DNA from: Streptomyces sp. HmicA12
Lineage (GTDB): Bacteria; Actinomycetota; Actinomycetes; Streptomycetales; Streptomycetaceae
NCBI RefSeq assembly: GCF_000373565.1
Contig: NZ_KB891809.1
Location: 186,001-250,000, forward strand
Reading direction: 5' to 3'
DNA length: 64,000 nucleotides
The notes beneath the pieces are model-generated. The model ran no database searches, was not told the origin of the DNA, and saw nothing but the letters and a program-made list of their open reading frames with translations. Shown in pieces: positions 26,768-34,945 of this stretch (positions are counted from its first letter, which is position 1; every line of letters starts with the position of its first letter). The position numbers and the translations under genes are program-made.

Positions 26768-28069
26768 ATGGGCGTCGCGGGACCCCCTGGTCCGGTGATG
26801 GACCGGGACGAGGTGGACCGTGCCCTGGCCCGGCTCGGCGCCGAGCACGAGGCGATCGAGACGTCGCTGCTCGCGCTCCAGGACCACGCGGGACGCCGCC
26901 TGCTCGAAGGCGCCCGGCTGACCGGGACGACCCGGGAGCGCTGGTCGTCGGCCGAGCAGGCGATCACGCTGCTCTGGGCGTACTTCGACGCGTACGCGGG
27001 CGCCCTGCGCACCGCCCGCGAGATCCGCTCCCGGCGCCGCTGGCCCAACCGCGACGACCTGGTGGAGCTGACGGACCTGCTGCGCGGCGAGGGCGTCACC
27101 GTCGCCTCGGGCGCGAGCGCGGGCACGGGCTCGCCGTCGATCACCGGCCCGGCGAAGCTCTCCGAGCGGTTCACGCTGTCCGCGCTCGTGGAGCGGATGA
27201 ACGACCTGTACGCGTCCTCGCTCGACATGGTCGTGGCCGCCGACGCGGTCTGGTCGGCGCTGCCCGCCCGCATCGACCTGCTCTCCGCCGAACTGGGCCG
27301 CACCCGGCAGCTCGCGCACTCCGTCGGCGTCCGGCCCGGGGAGCATCCGGCCGGGGACGACCTGGAGCGGATCACCGCCGAACTGACCCGGCTGCGCGAG
27401 GAGGTCGTCTCCGACCCGCTCACGTACTGGCGGAAGGCGAAGGGCAGTTCGGCGCCCGGCGGCGGCCGCCCGGACACCACGGCGTACGACCGTGAGGCGC
27501 GCGCCATCGAGGAGGTGCGCCGCGAGATCGAGGCCGTGCTGACCGTGCGGCAGGACGCGGAGGCGCGTCTGGGCAAGCTGCGTGACGTGCTCTCCCGCGC
27601 GGACCGTACGCTCGCCGAGGCCAGGTCGGCGCGCGGCGAGGTGCTGGCGAAGATCGCCGCGTCCGAGGTGCCCGCCGTCTCGGGCCCGCCGACGGCGCTC
27701 CAGGAGCAGCTGGCGATGGCGGCCGAGTACCGCAGACACGGCCAGTGGCACCGCCTCTCCCCGCTTCTGGAGTCGCTGGAGAGCAAGGCCGAGGACGAAC
27801 TGCTGCGCGCACGCGAGTCGTTGACGGCCGTGACCGCACCACTGGCCGTCCGCGCGGAGCTGCGCGGGCGGCTCGACGCGTACAAGGCGAAGGTGGCGCG
27901 GCTCGGCTTCGCCGAGGACCCGCTGCTCGTCGAGCGGTACGACGCGGCGCGCCGCATGCTGTGGAGCGCGCCCTGCGATCTGCTCGCGGCGGAGGCGGCG
28001 GTGCTGCGGTATCAACGGGCGGCGGCGGACGCGCTCGCCGCGCCCACGGACCAGAGGGGGGAGTCGTAG
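26768..28069 (+). CDS. Predicted helical protein of the GlnXH-PknG cluster, function unknown
   Basis: A 433-residue soluble protein starts at ATG 26768 behind GAGAGGTG. It is almost entirely predicted helix with heptad-like stretches (about 10-30, 205-225, 245-300 and 320-385: EDELLRARESLTAV, RAELRGRLDAYKAKVARLGF). It has no signal peptide, membrane segment or catalytic motif. It sits between glnH and the kinase gene, three bases before the kinase start, so an adaptor or scaffold role between membrane sensor and kinase is plausible but unproven. Confidence 0.75.
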   Translation: MGVAGPPGPVMDRDEVDRALARLGAEHEAIETSLLALQDHAGRRLLEGARLTGTTRERWSSAEQAITLLWAYFDAYAGALRTAREIRSRRRWPNRDDLVELTDLLRGEGVTVASGASAGTGSPSITGPAKLSERFTLSALVERMNDLYASSLDMVVAADAVWSALPARIDLLSAELGRTRQLAHSVGVRPGEHPAGDDLERITAELTRLREEVVSDPLTYWRKAKGSSAPGGGRPDTTAYDREARAIEEVRREIEAVLTVRQDAEARLGKLRDVLSRADRTLAEARSARGEVLAKIAASEVPAVSGPPTALQEQLAMAAEYRRHGQWHRLSPLLESLESKAEDELLRARESLTAVTAPLAVRAELRGRLDAYKAKVARLGFAEDPLLVERYDAARRMLWSAPCDLLAAEAAVLRYQRAAADALAAPTDQRGES

Positions 28070-28071
28070 TC

Positions 28072-30759
28072 GTGGCTGGGGCTCAGAAGTGCACGCGACC
28101 CGGTTGTCCGGGCCGTTACGAGGACATGGGCGGGGAGCTGTACTGCGACACCTGCGGCCTGAAGCCGGAGGCCGCCACCGGTGCGGCGCAGCAGGGAAGT
28201 TCACCCGCGAGCACGAGCTGCCAGCGCCCTGGCTGCGGCGGCTCCTACGAGGACATGGGCGGCGGCGAGCTGTACTGCGACACGTGCGGGCTCGCCCCGG
28301 TCGTCTCGCCGAACGGGATGGTGTCGTCACCGCCGACCGGCATGGCGGCCGGCGGCTCACGCGGCGGGCGCGGCTCGCAGAGTTCGCGCTCCAGCTCCCG
28401 GGCCTCGTCCCGGTCGGCGCGGACGTCGGCGCGTTCCTCGCAGTCGCGCCGGTCGGTGTCGGGGCGGCTGTCCCGTTCGCTGTCCGGGACGTCGACGTCC
28501 CGCTCGGTGTCGGTGCGCAGCTCGGGCAAGAGCGCGAGCAGTTCGGGGCGGGCCCGGCTCGGCGCAGGCCTCGTCCGGGTGCCCGACGTGCCGCGGCCCG
28601 ATCCGCGCGCGATGGTGCAGGAGAACCCGGAGGTCCCCGAGCGGAAGCGATTCTGCTCGCGCTCGGACTGCGGGGCGCCCGTGGGCCGTTCGCGCGGTGA
28701 GCGAGCGGGCCGCACCGAGGGTTTCTGCACCAAGTGCGGGCACCCGTACTCCTTCGTGCCGAAGCTGAGCACGGGCGACATCGTGCACGGCCAGTACGAG
28801 GTCGCGGGCTGCCTCGCGCACGGCGGTCTCGGCTGGGTCTATCTCGCCGTCGACCGCGCGGTGTCCGACCGCTGGGTGGTCCTCAAGGGCCTGCTCGACA
28901 CGGGCGACCAGGACGCGATGGCGGCGGCGATCTCGGAGCGCCGCTTCCTCGCGGAGATCGAGCACAGCAACATCGTGCGCATCTACAACTTCGTCGAGCA
29001 CCTCGACCAGCGCACCGGCTCCATGGACGGCTACATCGTCATGGAGTACGTGGGCGGCAAGTCCCTCAAGGAGATCGCCAACGAGCGGCGCACCCCCGAG
29101 GGCCGGCGGGACCCGCTGCCGGTGGAGCAGGCGTGCGCGTACGGCATCGAGGCCCTTGAGGCCCTGGGCCATCTGCACAGCCGCAACCTGCTGTACTGCG
29201 ACTTCAAGGTGGACAACGCGATCCAGACCGAGGACCAGCTCAAGCTCATCGACATGGGCGCGGTCCGCAGGATGGACGACGACGAGTCCGCGATCTACGG
29301 CACGGTCGGCTTCCAGGCGCCCGAGGTCGCCGAGGTCGGCCCGTCCGTCGCCTCCGACCTGTACACGGTCGCCCGTACCCTCGCCCTGCTCACCTTCGAC
29401 TTCCAGGGCTATACGAACGTGTTCGTGGACTCCCTGCCCGACCCCGACAACATCGAGGTCTTCCGGCGCTACGAGTCCTTCTACCGGCTCCTGGTGCGTG
29501 CCACCGACCCCGACCCGGCCCGCAGATTCGCCTCGGCGCAGGAGATGGCCGAGCAGCTGACGGGCGTCCTGCGCGAGGTCGTCGCCCTGCAGACGAACCG
29601 GCCGAGGCCCGCCCTGTCCACGCTCTTCGGGCCCGAGGTGAAGGTCACCGACACGGAGTTGTTCGGCCGCCTCGACGGTGACGTGTCGCGGTTCGGGGTG
29701 CGGCAGATCCCCGTACGGGCCCGGTCGCGGAAGCAGGCCGCGCTGCCCGGCGTCCCGGCGCAGCCCACGCATCCCGTACAGCCCGCGCTGCCTCCGTCGC
29801 CGACGTCGCTCGTCAAGCCGCTGCCCACGGTGGCCACCTCGCTCGCGCTGCCGGTGCCCCGGGTCGACCCGGGCGACCCGAACGCCGGGTTCCTCGCGGG
29901 CCTGATGGCGTCGGCCCCGGGCGAGCTGATCGCGGCGCTGCACGCGGCGCCGGCCGGCTCGCCGGAGCTGCGCCTGCGCGAGCTGCGGGCCCGCCTGGAG
30001 ATGGGCGAGCTCGACTCCGCGGCCCGCGGCCTCGCGGCGCTGGAGGCCGACCACCCGGACGACTGGCGGGTGGTCTGGTACCGGGGCGTGGCCGCGCTCG
30101 CCATCGGCGACCACGCGAACGCGGCGCTGTCGTTCGACGCGATCTACGACGCGTTCCCCGGCGAGCCCGCGCCCAAGCTGGCGCTCGGCGTCTGCGCGGA
30201 GATCCTGGGCCAGTTGGACAACGCGGCGGAGTACTACCGCCTGGTGTGGGCGACCGACCCGAGCTATGTCAGCGCGGCGTTCGGCCTGGCCCGCGTCCAG
30301 CTGGCCGCGGGTGACCGGGGCGGCGCGGTGCGCACCCTGGAATCGGTGCCGGAGTCCTCCATCCACTACACGGCGGCCCGCGTCGCCGCGGTCCGGGCCC
30401 GGCTGCGCGGCCGCATGGCGGAGTCCGTCAACGGCGTACCGCTGCTCGACGACCTGACCGCCGCGGCGGGACAGGTCGAGGCGCTCGACGCGTTCGGCCT
30501 CGACGCGGTGCGCCGTGAGCAGTTGTCCACCGAGGTCCTCGGTACGGCGCTTGACTGGGTACTCTCCGGTAGGCAGGGTTCCGGTCAGCCGGCAGGCCCC
30601 GTACGCACGGTGGTGCTCGGCAACGATCTGGACGAGCGCGGCCTGCGACTGGGCCTGGAGCGTTCGTACCGGACACTGGCCAGGCTCGCTCAGCGGGGCG
30701 AGGAGAGGATCGAGCTGGTGGAGCGGGCCAACCGCTACCGCCCCCGGACGTGGGTGTGA
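28072..30759 (+). CDS. pknG: PknG-type serine/threonine protein kinase with duplicated zinc ribbons and TPR domain
   Basis: An 895-residue soluble kinase. Two near-identical zinc ribbons lie at residues 7-30 and 50-74 (C-x4-C-x12/13-CDTCGL), followed by an Arg/Ser-rich linker (about 100-165), then a third cysteine module (about 194-226, CSRSDCG and CTKCGHPYSF) like the rubredoxin module of mycobacterial PknG. The kinase domain starts near 240: HGGLGWVYLA, Lys272 (VVLKG), catalytic Asp377 and Lys379 (LYCDFKVDN, no HRD arginine, as in PknG), metal Asp394 (IDMGAVRR). TPR-like helices fill about 600-895. Known PknG proteins phosphorylate FHA regulators of 2-oxoglutarate dehydrogenase. GTG 28072 is chosen because GGGGGAG lies upstream and the frame before it lies inside the preceding gene. 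Confidence 0.92.
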   Translation: MAGAQKCTRPGCPGRYEDMGGELYCDTCGLKPEAATGAAQQGSSPASTSCQRPGCGGSYEDMGGGELYCDTCGLAPVVSPNGMVSSPPTGMAAGGSRGGRGSQSSRSSSRASSRSARTSARSSQSRRSVSGRLSRSLSGTSTSRSVSVRSSGKSASSSGRARLGAGLVRVPDVPRPDPRAMVQENPEVPERKRFCSRSDCGAPVGRSRGERAGRTEGFCTKCGHPYSFVPKLSTGDIVHGQYEVAGCLAHGGLGWVYLAVDRAVSDRWVVLKGLLDTGDQDAMAAAISERRFLAEIEHSNIVRIYNFVEHLDQRTGSMDGYIVMEYVGGKSLKEIANERRTPEGRRDPLPVEQACAYGIEALEALGHLHSRNLLYCDFKVDNAIQTEDQLKLIDMGAVRRMDDDESAIYGTVGFQAPEVAEVGPSVASDLYTVARTLALLTFDFQGYTNVFVDSLPDPDNIEVFRRYESFYRLLVRATDPDPARRFASAQEMAEQLTGVLREVVALQTNRPRPALSTLFGPEVKVTDTELFGRLDGDVSRFGVRQIPVRARSRKQAALPGVPAQPTHPVQPALPPSPTSLVKPLPTVATSLALPVPRVDPGDPNAGFLAGLMASAPGELIAALHAAPAGSPELRLRELRARLEMGELDSAARGLAALEADHPDDWRVVWYRGVAALAIGDHANAALSFDAIYDAFPGEPAPKLALGVCAEILGQLDNAAEYYRLVWATDPSYVSAAFGLARVQLAAGDRGGAVRTLESVPESSIHYTAARVAAVRARLRGRMAESVNGVPLLDDLTAAAGQVEALDAFGLDAVRREQLSTEVLGTALDWVLSGRQGSGQPAGPVRTVVLGNDLDERGLRLGLERSYRTLARLAQRGEERIELVERANRYRPRTWV

Positions 30760-30763
30760 GTTG

Positions 30764-32104
30764 ATGTCGCAGACGCACCAGCAGGCTGCTATGTCGGTAT
30801 GTCCCAGCTGCGAGGAGCCGCTCGAGCAGAGCGACCGCTTCTGCGGGGCGTGCGGATACGACCTGTCGACCGTGCCGTCGGCGTCGGGACCGGACGACCG
30901 TCCGACGCTGACGATGACGCCCGCGCCGGACGGGGAGGCGGACCCGTCCGTCGAGTGGCCCGCCGCTCCCGAGCTGGACAGTTCGGACACCCCGGCGCCG
31001 GTCCACCTGCCGACCGACCTGGAGGGCACCGACTCCGGCGGCAGCGAACTGCCCGCGTCCGCCGTGCGGTTGGACGGCGTGCCCGACGCGGGACCGGCCG
31101 GCCCACCCGACGGCGACTTCCCGGTCGCCGCCCCCGACCCGCGCACCGCGACCCCCGAGCAGATCGAGGCCGCCACCCCGCCCGCGGGCACCAAGCTGTG
31201 CGTGGCGTGCCGCGCCGGCCAGGTGGACCCGGACGGGTACTGCGAGAACTGCGGGCACGCCCAACCGCGCGAACGCGACCACATGGAGCAGGAGTTGGGC
31301 GCGGTCGCCGCGGTCAGCGACCGTGGCCTGCGCCACCACCGCAACGAGGACGCGTTCGCGATCTCCTCGGCGGCGCTGCCCGACGGCTCCCCCGCCGTCG
31401 TCGCCGTGGTCTGCGACGGCGTGTCCTCCGCGACCCGGCCCGACGACGCGTCGCTCGCCGCGACCCGCGCCGCGAACGAGGCGCTGCACGAAGCCCTGCC
31501 GCGCGGCACCCACCCGCAGCAGGCCATGCACGAGGCGATCGTCGCGGCCGCCGAGGCGGTCAACGCCCTCGCGCAGGAGCCTGCGACGGCCCGCGAGCAC
31601 CAGCCGCACCAGAACGCGCCGGCGTGCACCTTCGTCGGCTCCGTCGTCACCAAGGAACTGCTCGTCGTCGGCTGGGTCGGCGACTCCCGCGCCTACTGGG
31701 TGCCCGACGACCGTGCCGCCCCCTCCGCCCGGCTCACCGAGGACGACTCGTGGGCCGCGCAGATGGTGGCCGCGGGACTGATGAACGAGGCGGAGGCGTA
31801 CGCCGACGAGCGGGCCCACGCCATCACGGGCTGGCTCGGCGCGGACGCGTACGAACTGGATCCGCACACCGCTTCCTTCAAGCCGGACCGCCCCGGTGTC
31901 GTGGTGGTGTGCACCGACGGCCTGTGGAACTACGCGGAGGCGGTCGAGCAGATGGCCCGGGTCGTGCCGGCCGACGCGGCCGAGCGTCCGCTGCACGCCG
32001 CCCAGGTCCTGGTCGGTCACGCGCTCGACGGCGGGGGCCACGACAACGTAACAGTGGCGGTCCTGCCGTTCCCGGGGGCTCGGCAGGGGGCAGGATCGGC
32101 CTAG
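30764..32104 (+). CDS. PP2C-family protein phosphatase with zinc-ribbon N-terminus
   Basis: A 446-residue protein. A zinc ribbon (CPSCEEPLEQSDRFCGACG, about 13-31) is followed by an acidic, proline-rich linker, a second ribbon (CVACRAGQVDPDGYCENCG, about 146-164) and a PP2C domain (about 175-440). Metal-binding motifs are present: NEDAF, VVCDGVSS, GDSRAYW, VCTDGLWNYAE and HDNVTVAVLP. It starts five bases after the kinase gene, so kinase and opposing phosphatase are co-expressed. ATG 30764 is used; ATG 30791 is a possible shorter start. Confidence 0.93.
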   Translation: MSQTHQQAAMSVCPSCEEPLEQSDRFCGACGYDLSTVPSASGPDDRPTLTMTPAPDGEADPSVEWPAAPELDSSDTPAPVHLPTDLEGTDSGGSELPASAVRLDGVPDAGPAGPPDGDFPVAAPDPRTATPEQIEAATPPAGTKLCVACRAGQVDPDGYCENCGHAQPRERDHMEQELGAVAAVSDRGLRHHRNEDAFAISSAALPDGSPAVVAVVCDGVSSATRPDDASLAATRAANEALHEALPRGTHPQQAMHEAIVAAAEAVNALAQEPATAREHQPHQNAPACTFVGSVVTKELLVVGWVGDSRAYWVPDDRAAPSARLTEDDSWAAQMVAAGLMNEAEAYADERAHAITGWLGADAYELDPHTASFKPDRPGVVVVCTDGLWNYAEAVEQMARVVPADAAERPLHAAQVLVGHALDGGGHDNVTVAVLPFPGARQGAGSA

Positions 32105-32149
32105 GCCGTCACTTATTCAACGTGCCTTGTCCAGGGGGGACTTGTCAGC

Positions 32150-33493
32150 ATGGCCAATTTCTCGAAGTCGAATGTGCCGCAGTTCTCCGTCGAGGTGTAC
32201 CAGAACGAGTACCTGCCGGAGGGCGGCCGCGAGGTCAACGCGATCGTCACCGTCACGTCCACGGGCGGGGGGACGGTGGGCAACGCCGTGGGGGCGCCGC
32301 ACCTCTACAACGTGGGTGGCGGCACGGACGCGGCCGTCGCGCTGATGGTCGACTGCTCCGGCTCGATGGACTATCCGCCGACCAAGATGCGCGGCGCCCG
32401 GGACGCGTCGGCCGCCGCGATCGACACCCTGCGCGACGGGGTGCACTTCGCGGTGATCGCGGGCACCCACATCGCCAAGGAGGTCTACCCGGGCGGCGGG
32501 CGCCTCGCGGTCGCCGACGCCACCACCCGCGGCCAGGCCAAGCAGGCGCTGCGCAAGCTGTCCGCGGGCGGCGGCACGGCGATCGGTACCTGGCTGCGGC
32601 TGGCCGACCGCCTCCTGCACTCCGCGGACGTTCCGATCCGGCACGGCATCCTGCTCACCGACGGGCGCAACGAGCACGAGTCGCCGGAGGACCTCCGGGC
32701 GACGCTGGACGCCAGTGCCGGCCGCTTCACCTGCGACGCCCGCGGTGTCGGCACCGACTGGGAGGTGAAGGAGGTCACAGGGATCGCCTCCGCGCTGCTC
32801 GGCACCGCCGACATCGTCGCCGACCCGGCCCACCTGGCCGACGACTTCACGCAGATGATGGAGACGGCCATGGGCAAGGAGGTCGCGGACGTCGCGCTGC
32901 GGCTGTGGACCCCGCTCGGCTCCGAGATCAAGTTCGTGAAGCAAGTGGCGCCCACCGTGGAGGAGTTGACCAACCGCCGCACCGAGGCGGGCCCGCGCGC
33001 CGGCGACTACCCGACCGGCTCCTGGGGCGACGAGTCCCGCGACTACCACGTCTGCGTCCAGGTTCCCCAGGCCGACCTCGGCCAGGAGATGCTGGCCGCC
33101 CGCGTCTCCCTGGTCATCCCGCAGCCGGACGGCTCGGCGCAGGCCCTCTCGCAGGGGCTGGTCCGCGCGGTCTGGACGGACGACATGGCGGCTTCTACGT
33201 CCATCAACCCGCAGGTCGCCCACTACACGGGCCAGGCCGAACTGGCGCAGGTCATTCAGCAGGGTCTGGACGCCCGTAAAGCGGGCGATGTCGACGGGGC
33301 GACGTCGAAACTCGGCCGCGCGGTGCAGCTCGCGGCCCTCTCCGGAAACGCCGATACGGCGAAACTGCTTTCGAAGGTGGTGGACGTGGTCGACGCCGCG
33401 GAAGGTACTGTTCGATTGAAGGCGAAGGTCGCGGAGGCCGACGAGATGACTCTCGAAACCCGGTCCACCAAGACGGTTCGCGTCAAGAAGTAG
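32150..33493 (+). CDS. von Willebrand factor A domain protein
   Basis: A 447-residue cytoplasmic vWA protein. The MIDAS motif DCSGS is intact (Asp68, Ser70, Ser72), with the conserved GGGTAIGTWL (about 142) and LLTDGRNEHESPED (about 168) completing the metal site. A beta-rich region follows, with a helical C-terminus (GLDARKAGDVDGATSKLGRA, then VQLAALSGNADTAKLLSKV). vWA proteins act as metal-dependent binding hubs. Its placement beside a Ser/Thr kinase and PP2C phosphatase recalls TerY-type vWA-PP2C-kinase triads. Confidence 0.92.
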   Translation: MANFSKSNVPQFSVEVYQNEYLPEGGREVNAIVTVTSTGGGTVGNAVGAPHLYNVGGGTDAAVALMVDCSGSMDYPPTKMRGARDASAAAIDTLRDGVHFAVIAGTHIAKEVYPGGGRLAVADATTRGQAKQALRKLSAGGGTAIGTWLRLADRLLHSADVPIRHGILLTDGRNEHESPEDLRATLDASAGRFTCDARGVGTDWEVKEVTGIASALLGTADIVADPAHLADDFTQMMETAMGKEVADVALRLWTPLGSEIKFVKQVAPTVEELTNRRTEAGPRAGDYPTGSWGDESRDYHVCVQVPQADLGQEMLAARVSLVIPQPDGSAQALSQGLVRAVWTDDMAASTSINPQVAHYTGQAELAQVIQQGLDARKAGDVDGATSKLGRAVQLAALSGNADTAKLLSKVVDVVDAAEGTVRLKAKVAEADEMTLETRSTKTVRVKK

Positions 33494-33587
33494 CGAAGAA
33501 ACAGCAGCTCAGCCTGGTGACTGGCTGCCGACTGACCGACGTACGAGTACGCACGAGTACGTTCGAAGGAGAGGGGGAAGCGCCGAC

Positions 33588-34847
33588 ATGCCGACCTGCC
33601 CGAACGGACACCAGTCGGGTTCCGACGACTGGTGCGAGGTCTGCGGTCACCGCATGGCCGGTGCCGTGCCCCCGCCCCCTCCGCCGCCTCCGGCCCCCGG
33701 TTACGGCTACCCCCAGCAGCAGCCGCCCGCGCCGCAGGGCGGGGGTGGAGCGCCCGAGCTGTGCCCGCAGTGCCGGACGCCGCGTGAGGGCGGCGCCCCG
33801 TTCTGCGAGGAGTGCCGCTGGAACTTCCTCACGAACACGGCTACGTCGTACACGCCCGCGGCCCCGAACCCGCCGCTGCCGACGACCGGCGGTCCTGGTG
33901 GTCCTGGTCCTGGTGGCCCCGGCGGTCCTCAGGGGCCCAACCCGGCGCTGCGTTTCCAGCAGCCGCCGCCCGGACCCGGCGGTCCTGGTGGCCCTGGTGG
34001 CCCTGGTCCGGGTGGTCCCGGCCCCGGCGGCCCCGGCCCCGGTCAGGAGCCGTACGAGTATCAGGGCTCGCGCCCCTCGCAGGTGAACCGTCCCGCCGAG
34101 CCGATCCCGCCGAGCCCGTTCGGCAGTGAGCCCTCGGGCCCGGCCCCGTTCCCGTCGGGTCCCAACAACACCGGCGCCGGGGCCCCGCAGGCGTACCAGC
34201 AGCCGCCGCAGCAGCAGGGTCCGCCCCCGGCCGCTCCGGTGCACCCGGGTCCGATGACGCCGGGCCCGATGCAGCCGCCGCCTCCGTCCTTCGGCGGGAA
34301 CCCGAACGGCGACGACTGGACGATCTCCCCGCCGTCGTCGCCCTCGACCGCCCCCGACGGCGCCCCGCAGCAGGGTTACCAGCAGCAGCCCCCGCCCGCC
34401 GGCTACGGGTATCCCCCGCAGCAGCCGCAGCAGCAGGGCCCGGTGACCTGGTCGGCGACGATCGGCCCGGACCGCGACTACTTCATGGCGATGATGCAGC
34501 GCAGCGGCCCCGAGGCATCGGGCCTGAACCTGCCCGCGTACTCGCCGGAGCAGCAGCGCCAGCTGGTCGGCAACCAGATCACGATCGGCCGCCGCCGCCA
34601 CTCCACCGGTGACACTCCGGACATCGATCTGTCGGTGCCGCCGGAGGACCCCGGGGTCTCGCACCAGCACGCGGTCCTGGTCCAGCAGCCGGACGGCACG
34701 TGGGCGGTCGTCGACCAGAACTCGACGAACGGCACGACGGTCAACGGCGGCGAGGAGCCCATCCAGCCCTTCGTCCCGGTCCCGCTCCAGGACGGCGACC
34801 GGGTCCACGTGGGCGCGTGGACCACCATCACCATCCACCGAGGCTGA
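33588..34847 (+). CDS. FHA-domain protein with zinc ribbon and disordered linker
   Basis: A 419-residue protein. Two cysteine modules lie at the N-terminus (CPNGHQSGSDDWCEVCG at 4-20 and CPQCRTPREGGAPFCEECRW at about 60-80). A disordered Pro/Gly/Gln-rich linker of about 200 residues follows, then a C-terminal FHA domain (about 325-419) with ITIGRRRHS, GVSHQHAVL and NSTNGTTVNG, the phosphothreonine-binding Arg, Ser and Asn residues. It is the likely substrate or reader of the PknG-type kinase. A threonine-rich stretch after the second ribbon (FLTNTATSYTP) could hold phosphorylation sites, but the mycobacterial ETTS motif is not present. Confidence 0.92.
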   Translation: MPTCPNGHQSGSDDWCEVCGHRMAGAVPPPPPPPPAPGYGYPQQQPPAPQGGGGAPELCPQCRTPREGGAPFCEECRWNFLTNTATSYTPAAPNPPLPTTGGPGGPGPGGPGGPQGPNPALRFQQPPPGPGGPGGPGGPGPGGPGPGGPGPGQEPYEYQGSRPSQVNRPAEPIPPSPFGSEPSGPAPFPSGPNNTGAGAPQAYQQPPQQQGPPPAAPVHPGPMTPGPMQPPPPSFGGNPNGDDWTISPPSSPSTAPDGAPQQGYQQQPPPAGYGYPPQQPQQQGPVTWSATIGPDRDYFMAMMQRSGPEASGLNLPAYSPEQQRQLVGNQITIGRRRHSTGDTPDIDLSVPPEDPGVSHQHAVLVQQPDGTWAVVDQNSTNGTTVNGGEEPIQPFVPVPLQDGDRVHVGAWTTITIHRG

Positions 34848-34853
34848 CCCGCG

Positions 34854-34884
34854 TCTCCCCGCGCCCATGAGGGGCGCGGGGAGA
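34854..34884 (+). terminator. Hairpin terminator after the FHA gene
   Basis: A 13-bp perfect stem (34854-34866 with 34872-34884) with a five-base loop follows the FHA stop by six bases and closes the seven-gene signalling cluster. Confidence 0.75.
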
Positions 34885-34909
34885 GACGCGCTCGCGGCGT
34901 CGTGGCTTG

Positions 34910-34931
34910 TCGCGCAGTTCCCCGCGCCCCT
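34910..34931. repeat. Fourth copy of the 22-bp intergenic palindromic unit
   Basis: The sequence is identical to 23784-23805, about 11.1 kb away. It lies between the FHA gene terminator and the end of the methyltransferase gene, and may add to termination for either strand. Confidence 0.75.
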
Positions 34932-34945
34932 AGGTCGTGTCCGAT

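Noticed and set aside
28357..31653. 1098-codon open frame antisense to pknG and the PP2C gene
   Set aside because: Shadow frame without motifs; the opposite strand has complete kinase and phosphatase domains.
33541..33570. GTACGAGTAC-type short repeats before the FHA gene
   Set aside because: Only two short imperfect copies; more likely chance than an operator.
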